The translations under genes and the position numbers were made by a program. From Clostridia bacterium (GTDB lineage Bacteria > Bacillota > Clostridia > TANB77 > CAG-508), in contig JAFWHH010000008.1 in assembly GCA_017512025.1 (NCBI GenBank), positions 1-64,000 on the forward strand: a stretch of DNA of 64,000 bases, written 5' to 3'. Shown one piece after another: positions 1-7,973 of the stretch. How positions within the stretch are numbered: the first letter of the stretch is position 1; every line of letters begins with the position of its first letter. The notes under the pieces are model-generated. The model was given only the letters and a program-made list of their open reading frames with translations. It did not search any database and was not told where the DNA came from.

Positions 1-170
1 AAATCTTACGATTATAAAATCTAAGTTAACCAGAGTTTTAAGCTCTAAAATAAAAATTGTTTTTGTTTTAAGGTAGTACAATTCAACTACCGCTTCGATT
101 GGTTTCTCAAAGGTTTATTGTTTACTTTTCAATGTACTTTTGTCACAACTTTTCGCTGCGAACATTTTGT
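1..170 (-). other. Leader of a leftward rRNA-type operon (gene body lies beyond the left edge)
   Basis: This stretch has no plausible gene. Read on the minus strand it follows the third of three tandem strong promoters. It contains the phrase CATTGAAAAGTAAAC (about 127-141), which resembles the TTTGAAAACTAAAC-type motif of Firmicutes rRNA leaders and spacers. The 16S start is not in the window, so the rRNA identity is inferred from promoter strength and this motif; another stable-RNA operon is possible. Confidence 0.6.
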
Positions 171-199
171 ATTTTACTACTTTTAACATTCGATGTCAA
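171..199 (-). promoter_or_regulatory. Strong promoter, third of three in tandem (closest to the operon)
   Basis: Perfect TTGACA -35 (194-199), 17-base spacer, TAAAAT -10 (171-176), with an AT-rich tract upstream. The 16 bases ending in the -35, AAAAAATATGTTGACA, also occur at the middle promoter, as if one arose by duplication of the other. Confidence 0.85.
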
Positions 200-332
200 C
201 ATATTTTTTAAATATTTTTAAAAATATTTTTTGGTACAAAAAAATATAAATTAGTATATGTGCTCTCAAGCTGTATATTTACTAATTTACATACGCATTT
301 ATATGTATTTATCTCTTGCTAAGTACTTATCT

Positions 333-361
333 ATCATACCATTTTGATTAATCTTTGTCAA
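333..361 (-). promoter_or_regulatory. Strong promoter, second of three in tandem
   Basis: TTGACA -35 (356-361), 17-base spacer, TATGAT -10 (333-338). It is preceded by an A-rich tract suitable for an UP element. It is one of three promoters that all fire leftward with no gene between them. Confidence 0.85.
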
Positions 362-475
362 CATATTTTTTAAAGTTTTTTAAGATTTTTTTAACCCATT
401 TTTCCTCTAACACGCAGGGTAGATTTTTGTCTCATTTTAGCTTTAAAATTTATGTCCTAAAAATGGCACTTGGAC

Positions 476-504
476 ATAATAGCATAGCCCTAATATATTG
501 TCAA
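476..504 (-). promoter_or_regulatory. Strong promoter, first of three in tandem
   Basis: TTGACA -35 (499-504), 17-base spacer, TATTAT -10 (476-481). It starts just 12 bases past the stop codon of the DUF951 gene, so the array occupies the whole gap between that gene and the presumed rRNA operon. Confidence 0.8.
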
Positions 505-516
505 TATATTTCTTGT

Positions 517-696
517 CTAATCTTCCATTTTTTTAGTTATTGATTTTAGAGCTTTCTCTCTTGGTAAAGTAATAATATGTCCACAACCTTCACACTTTAA
601 TTTGAAGTCTACACCAACACGTATTATTTCCCATATTTTGCTTCCACATGGATGTTGCTTTTTAGTTCTTACTTTATCTCCAACTTCGAATTGCAT
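517..696 (-). CDS. DUF951 family small protein (YyzM-like)
   Basis: Encodes a 59-residue protein starting MQFEVGDKVRTKKQHPCGS. The family pattern is clear: GD at the start, KKxHPCG, then W-IIR-G-D and a C-x2-C pair (CEGCGH) followed by LPRE. The two cysteines with HPC may bind metal, but the family has no assigned function that I can state with certainty. AAAGGAGG lies 7 bases before the ATG. The gene sits between hisS and the rRNA-type promoter array. Family assignment is confident; function is unknown. Confidence 0.85.
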   Translation of the reverse strand: MQFEVGDKVRTKKQHPCGSKIWEIIRVGVDFKLKCEGCGHIITLPREKALKSITKKMED

Positions 697-720
697 ACTT
701 ATGCCTCCTTTATATACTAA

Positions 721-775
721 AATATGAAGAAAGATGGCAATATTTGTCGTAATATATTCCAGCTTTCTTCATATT
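721..775 (-). terminator. Long hairpin after hisS
   Basis: AATATGAAGAAAG pairs with CTTTCTTCATATT, continued inward by TGG/CCA and an AATAT/ATATT segment. The T-tract on the minus strand is short (TTTTAGT), so it may be a weak terminator or an mRNA stabiliser between hisS and the DUF951 gene. Confidence 0.55.
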
Positions 776-784
776 ATATATACT

Positions 785-2080
785 TTATTTATTTAACATA
801 TCCTTTACAGTATCTACTTTATCAAATGAAACTTCAATTTGCTCTTTATTATTCATATCTTTAATATAGAAAGAACCATTATTAATTTCATCTTCACCAA
901 GTATAATTACATATGGAATGTTTACTTTATTTGCATAGTCTAAACATTTCTTCATTTTTCTACCATTCATACTAACGTCTACATTGAATCCTTGTTTTCT
1001 TAATTCTATAGCAAGCTTTAAGCTTTCTTTTTCTGTTCCCATAGGAATGATATAGAAATCAAGTAGAGACTTTTGGTTAAGTTCAGCTCTGTCCTTTAAT
1101 ATTGCATATAAAGTTGTTAAACCAAAACTTACACCTACGGCAGGGTATACATTTCCATCATCAATAAAGTCTGTGATAATTTTGTCGTATCTACCACCAC
1201 CACCGATGCTACAATTTAATATTCCATTCTTTTCATATACTTCAAATACTGTTCCTGTATAGTAATCTTGTCCTCTTGCTAAAGAAGATGTGAATTTACA
1301 GTATCCTTGTAGATCAAGAGCTTTTAGATAATCATTTAAATCATTTAGCTCTTTTAATCCAACAGCTAATACTTCATTTTCTGTATTACCAAACATTTCA
1401 TTCATTTGCTCTAATGACATTGAGAAGTATTGTTGTAGTTTTTCTGATTGTTCAGCATTTACACCAACTTCTAATAAAGCCTTATTGAAGTCTTCTTTAG
1501 ATAGCTTTTCAATTTTATCTATTATAGTAATAGTTTTTGATGTTAGTTCATCTGGAACACCACATTCCAAAATTAAACCATTCATTAACTTTCTACTATT
1601 ATATTTAATTTCAACATCTATCTTTAATCTTTTAAATGCTTCTACATATAAACTAACAAGTTCAGCTTCTATCATTTGGCCTTCAATACCCACAACATCA
1701 ACATCACATTGAGTAAATTCTCTATCACGTCCAGCTTTGATTGGACCATCTCTAAATACTTTTGCTATTTCATATCTTTTGAAAGGCATTGTTAATCTGT
1801 TCTTATTAAGAGCTATTAATTTAGAAAAAGGAACTGTTAAATCATATCTAAGACCTAACTTTCTTTTTCCTTGATCTGTTAGTTTGTATATCTCATTTAA
1901 TAAATCGTTGCTCTCATCATATTTTCCAGCTAATATGTCGTAATAGCATAGTATTGGAGTTTCTATTGAACAATATCCATATTGTTCGAATACTTCCTTT
2001 AAAGTATCATTTATGTAGTTTCTGATATTTTGCTCTTCTGGTAAAAAATCATAACCACCTTTAACATTCTCTATTTCCAT
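785..2080 (-). CDS. hisS: Histidine--tRNA ligase
   Basis: Charges tRNA-His with histidine in the cytoplasm. Length (431 residues) is normal for bacterial HisRS. The class II core is visible: GGYDFLPEE at residues 8-16, RYDLTVPFSK near 78-87, FRDGPIKAGRDREFTQCD near 109-126, the HisRS-specific ARGQDYYTGTVFE near 268-280, and GGGGRYD at 293-299. A C-terminal anticodon-binding domain follows (about 340-431). The start is preceded by AAAAGGAGATTTTAATT. It lies downstream of gltX with an 84-base gap holding two hairpins, so it is probably cotranscribed with gltX. Confidence 0.97.
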   Translation of the reverse strand: MEIENVKGGYDFLPEEQNIRNYINDTLKEVFEQYGYCSIETPILCYYDILAGKYDESNDLLNEIYKLTDQGKRKLGLRYDLTVPFSKLIALNKNRLTMPFKRYEIAKVFRDGPIKAGRDREFTQCDVDVVGIEGQMIEAELVSLYVEAFKRLKIDVEIKYNSRKLMNGLILECGVPDELTSKTITIIDKIEKLSKEDFNKALLEVGVNAEQSEKLQQYFSMSLEQMNEMFGNTENEVLAVGLKELNDLNDYLKALDLQGYCKFTSSLARGQDYYTGTVFEVYEKNGILNCSIGGGGRYDKIITDFIDDGNVYPAVGVSFGLTTLYAILKDRAELNQKSLLDFYIIPMGTEKESLKLAIELRKQGFNVDVSMNGRKMKKCLDYANKVNIPYVIILGEDEINNGSFYIKDMNNKEQIEVSFDKVDTVKDMLNK

Positions 2081-2100
2081 AATTAAAATCTCCTTTTTTT

Positions 2101-2160
2101 GTAATTTTTCTAAAAAAATTACCTTAATGCTCGCCTTCGGCCAGGGCCCTCGAACCCCAC
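2101..2160 (-). other. Hairpin plus isolated GC-rich patch between gltX and hisS
   Basis: Bases 2101-2121 form an AT hairpin (GTAATTTTT against AAAAATTAC). Bases 2130-2160 are strikingly GC-rich for this genome and include GGGCCC and a CTTCGG tetraloop-type element. A GGTTCGA string recalls a tRNA T-loop, but no tRNA can be built around it. It may be a small repeat or mobile-element remnant. Confidence 0.4.
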
Positions 2161-2164
2161 TTTT

Positions 2165-3799
2165 TTAATGGAGTCTTCTCTTAACTTCCTCTGTACCAAG
2201 TACTTGCATTATTTCGTATAAATCTGGAGTATTTTGTCTTCCTGTTACTGTAACTCTTATAACTGTACTAATATCACCAACATGTCCAGGCCATTTTTCT
2301 GGCTCTGCTTTATATTCTTTAACTTCTCTTGCAAATCCTACTTCTTCAGCTAAGTCTTTCATCTTATCAAACCATGTTTGTTTATCATCGTTTGCATCGT
2401 AGTATTTATTTGCATATAAGTCTACTATTTTCTTAACTAGCTCTTTATCAGAAACAGTTCCATAATCAAACTCTGAAATCTTATCAAATTCTTGAGCATA
2501 CATATAAGAAATGTTTTCTTTTAAGTCAGACCATTTAGCAATATCTTTTCTAGGTTTTTGATTTCCTCTTTCAATTCCTATAACTTTAAGAGCATATTCT
2601 TTATCTTCTAATAACTTAACAAGCTCTTCGTCATATTTCTTAGCCCAAGCTAATCCATCATTATAAACTTTTTCTGCATCATATCTTGAAATAACAATTT
2701 TAGCTACATCAAATAATTTAACCATATCGAATAATGCACCACTTACGCTCATCTTGTTTAATTGGAAATCAAAGTCTTCTATTTTAGCATCTTTGTTTTG
2801 TCTTCTCCAGTTTTCAAATGTAGAGTTTGCTATATTTAATAAGTACTCTTTAACTGCGTCTGGTGGAACACCAAGTTCATCATAATATGAAACTGCAGCT
2901 TCTGGATCTTTTCTCTTACTTAATTTACGTTTGTTTCCATCATCATTTTTCATGATTGGAGCAATGTGACAATATTTAGGAGCTTTGAATCCAGCTTCTT
3001 TAAATAATTGTACATGTAGTGGAACTGATGAAAGCCACTCATCACTTCTAATAACATGAGTTGTTCTCATCAAATGATCGTCAACCATATGAGCAAAATG
3101 ATATGTTGGAAGTCCATCTGATTTAATAATAACAATATCTAAATCATTCTCTGGGAATGTTAACTTTCCTTTTATTCCATCAGACACTTGTATTTTTCTA
3201 TCTTCTCTTCCTGGTGATTTAAATCTTATGATATATGGCTCTCCTGCTTTAATCTTTTCAGCCATTTCTTCTAGTGAAAGAGCTCTACATTTAGCCCATA
3301 CTCCATAATATCCTGGTCTTATTTTTGCAGCAAGTTGAGCAGCTGTTCTTTTTTCGTCGTCTTCTGGTGTGCAGAAACATGGATATGCTTTTCCTTGTTC
3401 AATCATATATTTAGCATAAGCTTTGTATATGTCTCCTCTTTTTGATTGAATATATGGACCATATTCTCCTGTCCATTCTGTTTCAGTAACCATACCTTCA
3501 TCTGGAGCAAGTTCAAATACCTTTAGAGAATTAACTATATCTGTAACAGCATTATCAACTAGTCTTTTTTGATCAGTATCTTCAATTCTTAGATAGAAAA
3601 CTCCTCCTGATTTCTCAGCAGCCATTTTAGCAGCTAATGATTGGTATAAACCACCTATATGTACATAACCAGTTGGGCTTGGTGCAAATCTTGTTACAAC
3701 AGCTCCCTCTGGTAGATTTCTTTCTGGATATTTTTCCTCGTAATATGAAATGTCTTTTACATCTGGAAATATTAAATTCGCTAGCTCTTTATAATCCAT
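2165..3799 (-). CDS. gltX: Glutamate--tRNA ligase
   Basis: Class I synthetase charging tRNA-Glu (or tRNA-Gln where amidation is used). The HIGH-type motif is PSPTGYVHIGG near residues 40-50 and the KMSKS-type motif is KLSKRKD near 290. At about 544 residues it is longer than the common ~480-residue GltX; there are roughly 36 residues before the HIGH region and a long C-terminal anticodon-binding part. Two ATGs compete: the upstream one (3808) has its AGAAAGG only one base away, while the one used here has it at a normal 10 bases. The promoter is at 3838-3866. Confidence 0.93.
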   Translation of the reverse strand: MDYKELANLIFPDVKDISYYEEKYPERNLPEGAVVTRFAPSPTGYVHIGGLYQSLAAKMAAEKSGGVFYLRIEDTDQKRLVDNAVTDIVNSLKVFELAPDEGMVTETEWTGEYGPYIQSKRGDIYKAYAKYMIEQGKAYPCFCTPEDDEKRTAAQLAAKIRPGYYGVWAKCRALSLEEMAEKIKAGEPYIIRFKSPGREDRKIQVSDGIKGKLTFPENDLDIVIIKSDGLPTYHFAHMVDDHLMRTTHVIRSDEWLSSVPLHVQLFKEAGFKAPKYCHIAPIMKNDDGNKRKLSKRKDPEAAVSYYDELGVPPDAVKEYLLNIANSTFENWRRQNKDAKIEDFDFQLNKMSVSGALFDMVKLFDVAKIVISRYDAEKVYNDGLAWAKKYDEELVKLLEDKEYALKVIGIERGNQKPRKDIAKWSDLKENISYMYAQEFDKISEFDYGTVSDKELVKKIVDLYANKYYDANDDKQTWFDKMKDLAEEVGFAREVKEYKAEPEKWPGHVGDISTVIRVTVTGRQNTPDLYEIMQVLGTEEVKRRLH

Positions 3800-3837
3800 A
3801 ACATTCATTCCTTTCTAAATCTCGTTATTACTTAGCA

Positions 3838-3866
3838 ATTTTACCACAAATTAGTAAGCAAATCAA
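3838..3866 (-). promoter_or_regulatory. Promoter of gltX-hisS
   Basis: TTGATT -35 (3861-3866), 17-base spacer, TAAAAT -10 (3838-3843), placing transcription start about 30 bases before the gltX start codon. Confidence 0.6.
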
Positions 3867-3907
3867 TAATAAAACTAGTATACTAAGCTTTTTTTATACG
3901 CTTCTTT

Positions 3908-4903
3908 CTATAAGCCTGGGCCTTCTGAACATGATTTAACACTATGTCTTTTTAATTTATTTGCTCTACCTTTATTAGGAACTTCCAAACCATTTTGTGC
4001 TAAATATGCAAACTTTTCAGGAGATATCCTTTCAAAACGATTCTTTTCATTATTAAATAGGTATATTTTCTCACCTTTGAAACATGTAATTAGACAAATT
4101 ACATATTCTCTTTCACCATTAACTTCTCTATAGCAATCATATTTTTCAATTCTATTTACCGAAGTTCTACCTCTGATATCAACTCTCTCTCTTGGGAAAA
4201 AATGCTCAATCATTCTGTCATAGTAGTGTGTTCTAACAACGTAACCCATATTTCTTATATCTACATATTTATCTAAATTGTCTATTACAAATTCGAATAG
4301 ATCATCATCTGAGATTCTTTCATTACTAACAGCCTTGTCCATCATCCAAAGTATATCATCCATATATAAACCTTCTGGAATATAGCCAATTTCTTGGTCT
4401 ATTCTTCGAATTTCTTCTTCATCATATAGACATGTTTCTTCATCATATAAATCAACTGCAAATGATTTTGTTTTTGATCCAGTCTGTATAAACTCAAAAT
4501 CTTCAACCAAATCAATCACAAACTTTTTCCTATCTGAGAGTTCCACCATATTATAAACATGTGCTCTATTTCTCTTTTCTCCACGTTCATTTAATTCAAA
4601 TGTTACGTGACATTTAATTCCATATCTTGGAAGAATCATACTTAGCATGTATGCTAATGATTTACATATCGCTTCTTTTTTTTCGAGAACTTCATCAAAT
4701 TGCTCTTCACATGTAATTCTGTCATAAATTGATTGTTTCTGTCTTGAGTTTCCAAATGTATAATGTGGATCAAAGCCCATTTTTTGACCTAAATCAATAT
4801 AGATAAGCCTAACAATCTCAATATCTGGAACATCCCTTTTTCTACGTTTTAAGTCTTCAATTCTTTCATCTAAATGCTCTAAATACTCTGCAAATGCACC
4901 CAT
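3908..4903 (-). CDS. Transglutaminase-like (papain-fold) protein of unknown role
   Basis: About 331 residues with no signal peptide or membrane segment, so probably cytoplasmic. I see a possible Cys-His-Asp triad in transglutaminase order: Cys in EAICKSLAYML, His in RAHVYNMVEL and Asp in KFVIDLVEDF, all in the middle third. This family includes proteases and transferases, and the substrate cannot be told. The ATG at 4901-4903 is preferred because AAGGAG lies 8 bases upstream; the earlier GTG (4912) overlaps that ribosome binding site. It stands alone between gltX and the RNase J terminator; its own promoter may be embedded in that terminator (TTGCGC-17-TATAAT, 4941-4969). Confidence 0.6.
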   Translation of the reverse strand: MGAFAEYLEHLDERIEDLKRRKRDVPDIEIVRLIYIDLGQKMGFDPHYTFGNSRQKQSIYDRITCEEQFDEVLEKKEAICKSLAYMLSMILPRYGIKCHVTFELNERGEKRNRAHVYNMVELSDRKKFVIDLVEDFEFIQTGSKTKSFAVDLYDEETCLYDEEEIRRIDQEIGYIPEGLYMDDILWMMDKAVSNERISDDDLFEFVIDNLDKYVDIRNMGYVVRTHYYDRMIEHFFPRERVDIRGRTSVNRIEKYDCYREVNGEREYVICLITCFKGEKIYLFNNEKNRFERISPEKFAYLAQNGLEVPNKGRANKLKRHSVKSCSEGPGL

Positions 4904-4950
4904 ATGATTCACTCCTTTCTTTTTGGTATATTAGTGTATTATTATATAAC

Positions 4951-4990
4951 AAAAAAAAGACTTGCGCAATAATAATACGCAAGTCTTTTT
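4951..4990 (-). terminator. Terminator of the RNase J gene (bidirectional)
   Basis: AAAAAGACTTGCG pairs with CGCAAGTCTTTTT around an 11-base loop, with a T-run on both sides. Confidence 0.85.
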
Positions 4991-5009
4991 AAATTATGTT
5001 GATTTGTGA

Positions 5010-6878
5010 TTATATTTCCATTATAATTGGTAAAATCATTGGATTACGTTTTGTTTTTTGGAAAATGTATTCACGTAAGTCATCCTTTAATGTAGCTTTA
5101 ATTGTTGACCAATCTGTTACATTCTTTTCTTCGAATTTTCTTACTTCTTCACGGATTTCTCTCTTAACATCTTCCATTAAGTTCTCAGACTCTCTTACAT
5201 ATACGAAACCTCTAGAAATAACATCTGGTCCAGATACAATTTCTCCTGAGCTTCCATCCATCGTCATAACTATGATAATTAAACCATCTTGTGATAAATG
5301 TTGTCTATCTCTTAGAACTATATTTCCAACATCACCTACACCTAAACCATCAACAAGTATTTTTCCTGATGGAACTGCACCTGTTAATTTAGCTTCGTTT
5401 TCACTTAACTCAAGAATTCTACCATTCTTCATTATGAAGATATTCTCAGCAGGAATTCCCATTGATTGGGCTGTCTCGCTATGAGCAACTAATTGTCTAT
5501 ATTCACCATGAACTGGTATAAAATATTTTGGTTTAGCTAGAGCCATTATTAATTTTTGCTCTTCTTGGCAAGCATGTCCAGAAACGTGTACATCCTCTAA
5601 AGCACTATACACAACTTCTGCACCTATTTGCATTAAGTCATCTATAACTTTTGAAACAGACTTCTCATTTCCAGGAATTGGAGTAGCTGATATGATAATT
5701 AAATCATTCGGTGTTATAACAACCTTTCTATGCTCTCCAGAAGCCATTCTCTTTAATGCAGACATTGCCTCACCTTGGCTACCTGTTGTAATAATAACTA
5801 ATTGATCATCGTTATAATTCTTTATTAAGTCTATATCTATAAATGTGTTTTCTGGAACATTAATATATCCTAAATCAATAGCTGTTTCAATCATATTCAT
5901 CATACTTCTACCACAAACAGCAACTTTTCTTCCATGCTTAACAGCTGAACTTAAGATTTGTTGAACTCTGTGTACGTTTGATGCAAATGTTGCAACAACT
6001 ATTCTTTTTGTACATCCTTGGAATAACTTTTCAAAAACATCTCCAACTGTGCTTTCAGACATTGTATATCCTTTACGCTCAGCGTTTGTACTATCAGACA
6101 TTAATGCTAAAATTCCTTCGTTACCAAGTTCAGCAATTCTACCAAAGTCCATAACTTGACCATCTATTGGACTATGGTCAATCTTAAAGTCTCCTGTATG
6201 AAGAACTGTTCCGGCTGGTGTCTTAATTGCAAGCATTACTGAATCTGGAATACTGTGACAACTTCTAATAAATTCGACTTGAATTTTACCAAATTTAATT
6301 GTCTCACCTTGATTTACTGTAATTAATTTAGTTGTATTTAATAGTTTATGCTCTTCTAGTTTATTTTCTATTAATCCAATTGTTAGCTTTGTTGCATATA
6401 TTGGCATATTAACTTTCTTTAATACATATGGTATAGAACCAATGTGATCCTCATGACCATGAGTTACAACTAAACCTTTAACCTTATCTACATTCTTCTC
6501 TAAATATGTTACATCTGGTATAACCATATCTACACCAAGCATGTTTTCCTCTGGGAACTCTAAACCACAGTCTACTAATATAATCTCATCTTCATATTCA
6601 AATACTGTAATGTTCTTTCCAATTTCTTCAAGACCTCCAAGAGGTATAACTTTTAATTTAGATTTCTTAAATCTAAATTCTTGTTCGATGCTCTCCTTAA
6701 TATTGTTTTCCGTTCTTCTTTTTCCCATTTTTTTATTTGACTTATCGTTATAATTTGTGTAATCTTTTTTGTCTCTGTTTCCTCTTACATTTTTAACTTG
6801 AGCTTTTCCTCTGCTCTCTCTTCTAATGTTTTTAGAAATCTTCTCATTTTTCTCTTCAACTTTTGTTTCTTTTGTCAT
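5010..6878 (-). CDS. Ribonuclease J
   Basis: Metallo-beta-lactamase/beta-CASP ribonuclease that degrades and matures RNA with 5'-exonuclease and endonuclease activity. The zinc motif THGHEDHIG is near residues 140-148; downstream are GTVLHTGDFKID, the beta-CASP SDSTNAE stretch, and VSGHACQEEQ/FIPVHGEYRQL for the remaining ligands. The usual length is about 555; here roughly 75 extra residues at the N-terminus are rich in Lys, Arg and Asn and look disordered, plausibly RNA-binding. Start: the ATG at 6876-6878 has AAGGAG 11 bases upstream, whereas an in-frame GTG at 6890 overlaps that site. Promoter at 7146-7174 gives an unusually long leader. Confidence 0.93.
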   Translation of the reverse strand: MTKETKVEEKNEKISKNIRRESRGKAQVKNVRGNRDKKDYTNYNDKSNKKMGKRRTENNIKESIEQEFRFKKSKLKVIPLGGLEEIGKNITVFEYEDEIILVDCGLEFPEENMLGVDMVIPDVTYLEKNVDKVKGLVVTHGHEDHIGSIPYVLKKVNMPIYATKLTIGLIENKLEEHKLLNTTKLITVNQGETIKFGKIQVEFIRSCHSIPDSVMLAIKTPAGTVLHTGDFKIDHSPIDGQVMDFGRIAELGNEGILALMSDSTNAERKGYTMSESTVGDVFEKLFQGCTKRIVVATFASNVHRVQQILSSAVKHGRKVAVCGRSMMNMIETAIDLGYINVPENTFIDIDLIKNYNDDQLVIITTGSQGEAMSALKRMASGEHRKVVITPNDLIIISATPIPGNEKSVSKVIDDLMQIGAEVVYSALEDVHVSGHACQEEQKLIMALAKPKYFIPVHGEYRQLVAHSETAQSMGIPAENIFIMKNGRILELSENEAKLTGAVPSGKILVDGLGVGDVGNIVLRDRQHLSQDGLIIIVMTMDGSSGEIVSGPDVISRGFVYVRESENLMEDVKREIREEVRKFEEKNVTDWSTIKATLKDDLREYIFQKTKRNPMILPIIMEI

Positions 6879-7145
6879 TAAAAAATTCACTCCTTCTTCA
6901 AAATTTTATTTAAATCTATATCTCCCTAAATTTTAAATGTACAATTAACCGTTCATTTTGTCACATCAAAAAATTGCCCTAAAAAAGAGCCAAATCGTAA
7001 ATGCATACTCTCGATTATGCATTTTAAGTAATTTATTAAATTCTCCGAACTCACTTTTTTTATTAATATCCCACACCCTGAATACTAATTTAATATAAAT
7101 TTAAATCTCTTATCCTTGCCCTCTAAAAAGGCAATAACTTGTTAT
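6879..7145 (-). other. Long structured 5' leader of the RNase J mRNA
   Basis: There is no gene in this stretch. From the promoter at 7146-7174 the transcript would carry about 260 untranslated bases. It holds a hairpin near its 5' end (TTGCC/GGCAA, 7117-7135), a perfect hairpin AAATGCATA/TATGCATTT at 6999-7024, and a second element resembling the first followed by a T-run (6969-6993). I do not recognise it as a known riboswitch. Confidence 0.55.
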
Positions 7146-7174
7146 ATTATACTATTTTATTCAAAAAAAGTCAA
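7146..7174 (-). promoter_or_regulatory. Promoter of RNase J
   Basis: TTGACT -35 (7169-7174), 17-base spacer, TATAAT -10 (7146-7151). It directly follows the terminator of the GC-shifted gene upstream. Confidence 0.8.
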
Positions 7175-7197
7175 TACTATGCATTAAACCCAAAAGA

Positions 7198-7224
7198 AGA
7201 GCCATGCTATCACAGCATTGCTCC
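7198..7224 (-). terminator. Terminator of the GC-shifted gene at 7250-7849
   Basis: GAGCAATGCT pairs with AGCATGGCTC around GTGAT, followed on the minus strand by TTCTTTT. Confidence 0.75.
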
Positions 7225-7249
7225 CCTCCTGGACTTCGACAACATACTA

Positions 7250-7849
7250 TCACTCCCATTCGAGAAGATAGTCTTCTTTGCCGAATACGTTAATTGGCTC
7301 AATGTCAACAATTCTCAAGCCTTCAGTACGAGTAACATCATCAAACGCTCTGAACTTTGTAAGATTGATGTACAGTTTCGCACCGCAAAGAATCGTAGAC
7401 ATAACCTGTGCGGCAGTCAGGATGCGTTTACGGTCACCCTGTGTTGCACCTCCCTTCGTATTTTTCGGTACAACAACATATCTTGCCGGCACATTTGCAA
7501 TGTTTGCAAGGGCTTGCAATTCACATGACTTATCTTCGCTCATGTTGTAGCAATCCATGCAATACGTCTCCTTGCTCGTAGGACTCAGTCTCGTTACTTT
7601 TACAAGAACGTCACCCTCGGGCATCTTCAAAAACATCCCATTAATCCGATCATACGTGGTTTTCATGAGCTCCGGCTCATCTTTCCACTTTTCAAGAAGT
7701 GCATGCAGCCAGTCGAAATTTTTCGCAAAGTCAAGCCTTACGACAATTCCTCCCTTGAGCAGTTGCTTCATCTTCGGTCTGGGATCCGGTCTTTTGACGG
7801 TGTATTTCACACCATCAATGTGGTAGAACTCTTCGTGGTTCCAACCCAT
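7250..7849 (-). CDS. Unrecognised protein, GC-shifted single-gene unit
   Basis: 199 residues, start MGWNHEEFYHIDGVKYTVK, with AAAGGAG 9 bases before the ATG. I do not recognise a family. It has no signal peptide or membrane segment; a C-x2-C pair followed by another Cys (YCMDCYNMSEDKSC, middle of the protein) may bind metal. Its DNA is clearly richer in GC than its neighbours (27 of 60 bases in the line starting 7441, against roughly 30% in the flanks), and it has its own promoter and terminator. This suggests recent transfer, perhaps from a phage or another Clostridia lineage. Confidence 0.75.
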   Translation of the reverse strand: MGWNHEEFYHIDGVKYTVKRPDPRPKMKQLLKGGIVVRLDFAKNFDWLHALLEKWKDEPELMKTTYDRINGMFLKMPEGDVLVKVTRLSPTSKETYCMDCYNMSEDKSCELQALANIANVPARYVVVPKNTKGGATQGDRKRILTAAQVMSTILCGAKLYINLTKFRAFDDVTRTEGLRIVDIEPINVFGKEDYLLEWE

Positions 7850-7892
7850 TCAACATCGCTCCTTTCAAGAGTTTTTATAAAGACCAACTCCT

Positions 7893-7921
7893 ATTATACC
7901 TTATTTTTTTAATTATGTAAA
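7893..7921 (-). promoter_or_regulatory. Promoter of the gene at 7250-7849
   Basis: TTTACA -35 (7916-7921), 17-base spacer, TATAAT -10 (7893-7898). It follows the trmR terminator directly. Confidence 0.7.
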
Positions 7922-7936
7922 GTATTTTAAGTAAAT

Positions 7937-7970
7937 AAAAAAACGTACAATCAGGTGTTGTACGCTTTTC
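7937..7970 (-). terminator. Terminator of the typA-trmR operon
   Basis: CGTACAA (7944-7950) pairs with TTGTACG (7958-7964); on the minus strand the stem is followed by seven T. Confidence 0.85.
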
Positions 7971-7973
7971 TCT

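Noticed and set aside
355-543. 62-codon plus-strand frame across the promoter array
   Set aside because: No ribosome binding site, composition driven by AT-rich promoter DNA, and it overlaps two minus-strand promoters and the end of the DUF951 gene.
2125-2160. tRNA gene suggested by GGTTCGA
   Set aside because: No acceptor stem, anticodon arm or CCA-side partner can be built around it.
7278-7826. Plus-strand frames opposite the gene at 7250-7849
   Set aside because: Same reason: antisense shadows without start signals; the minus-strand gene has promoter and terminator.
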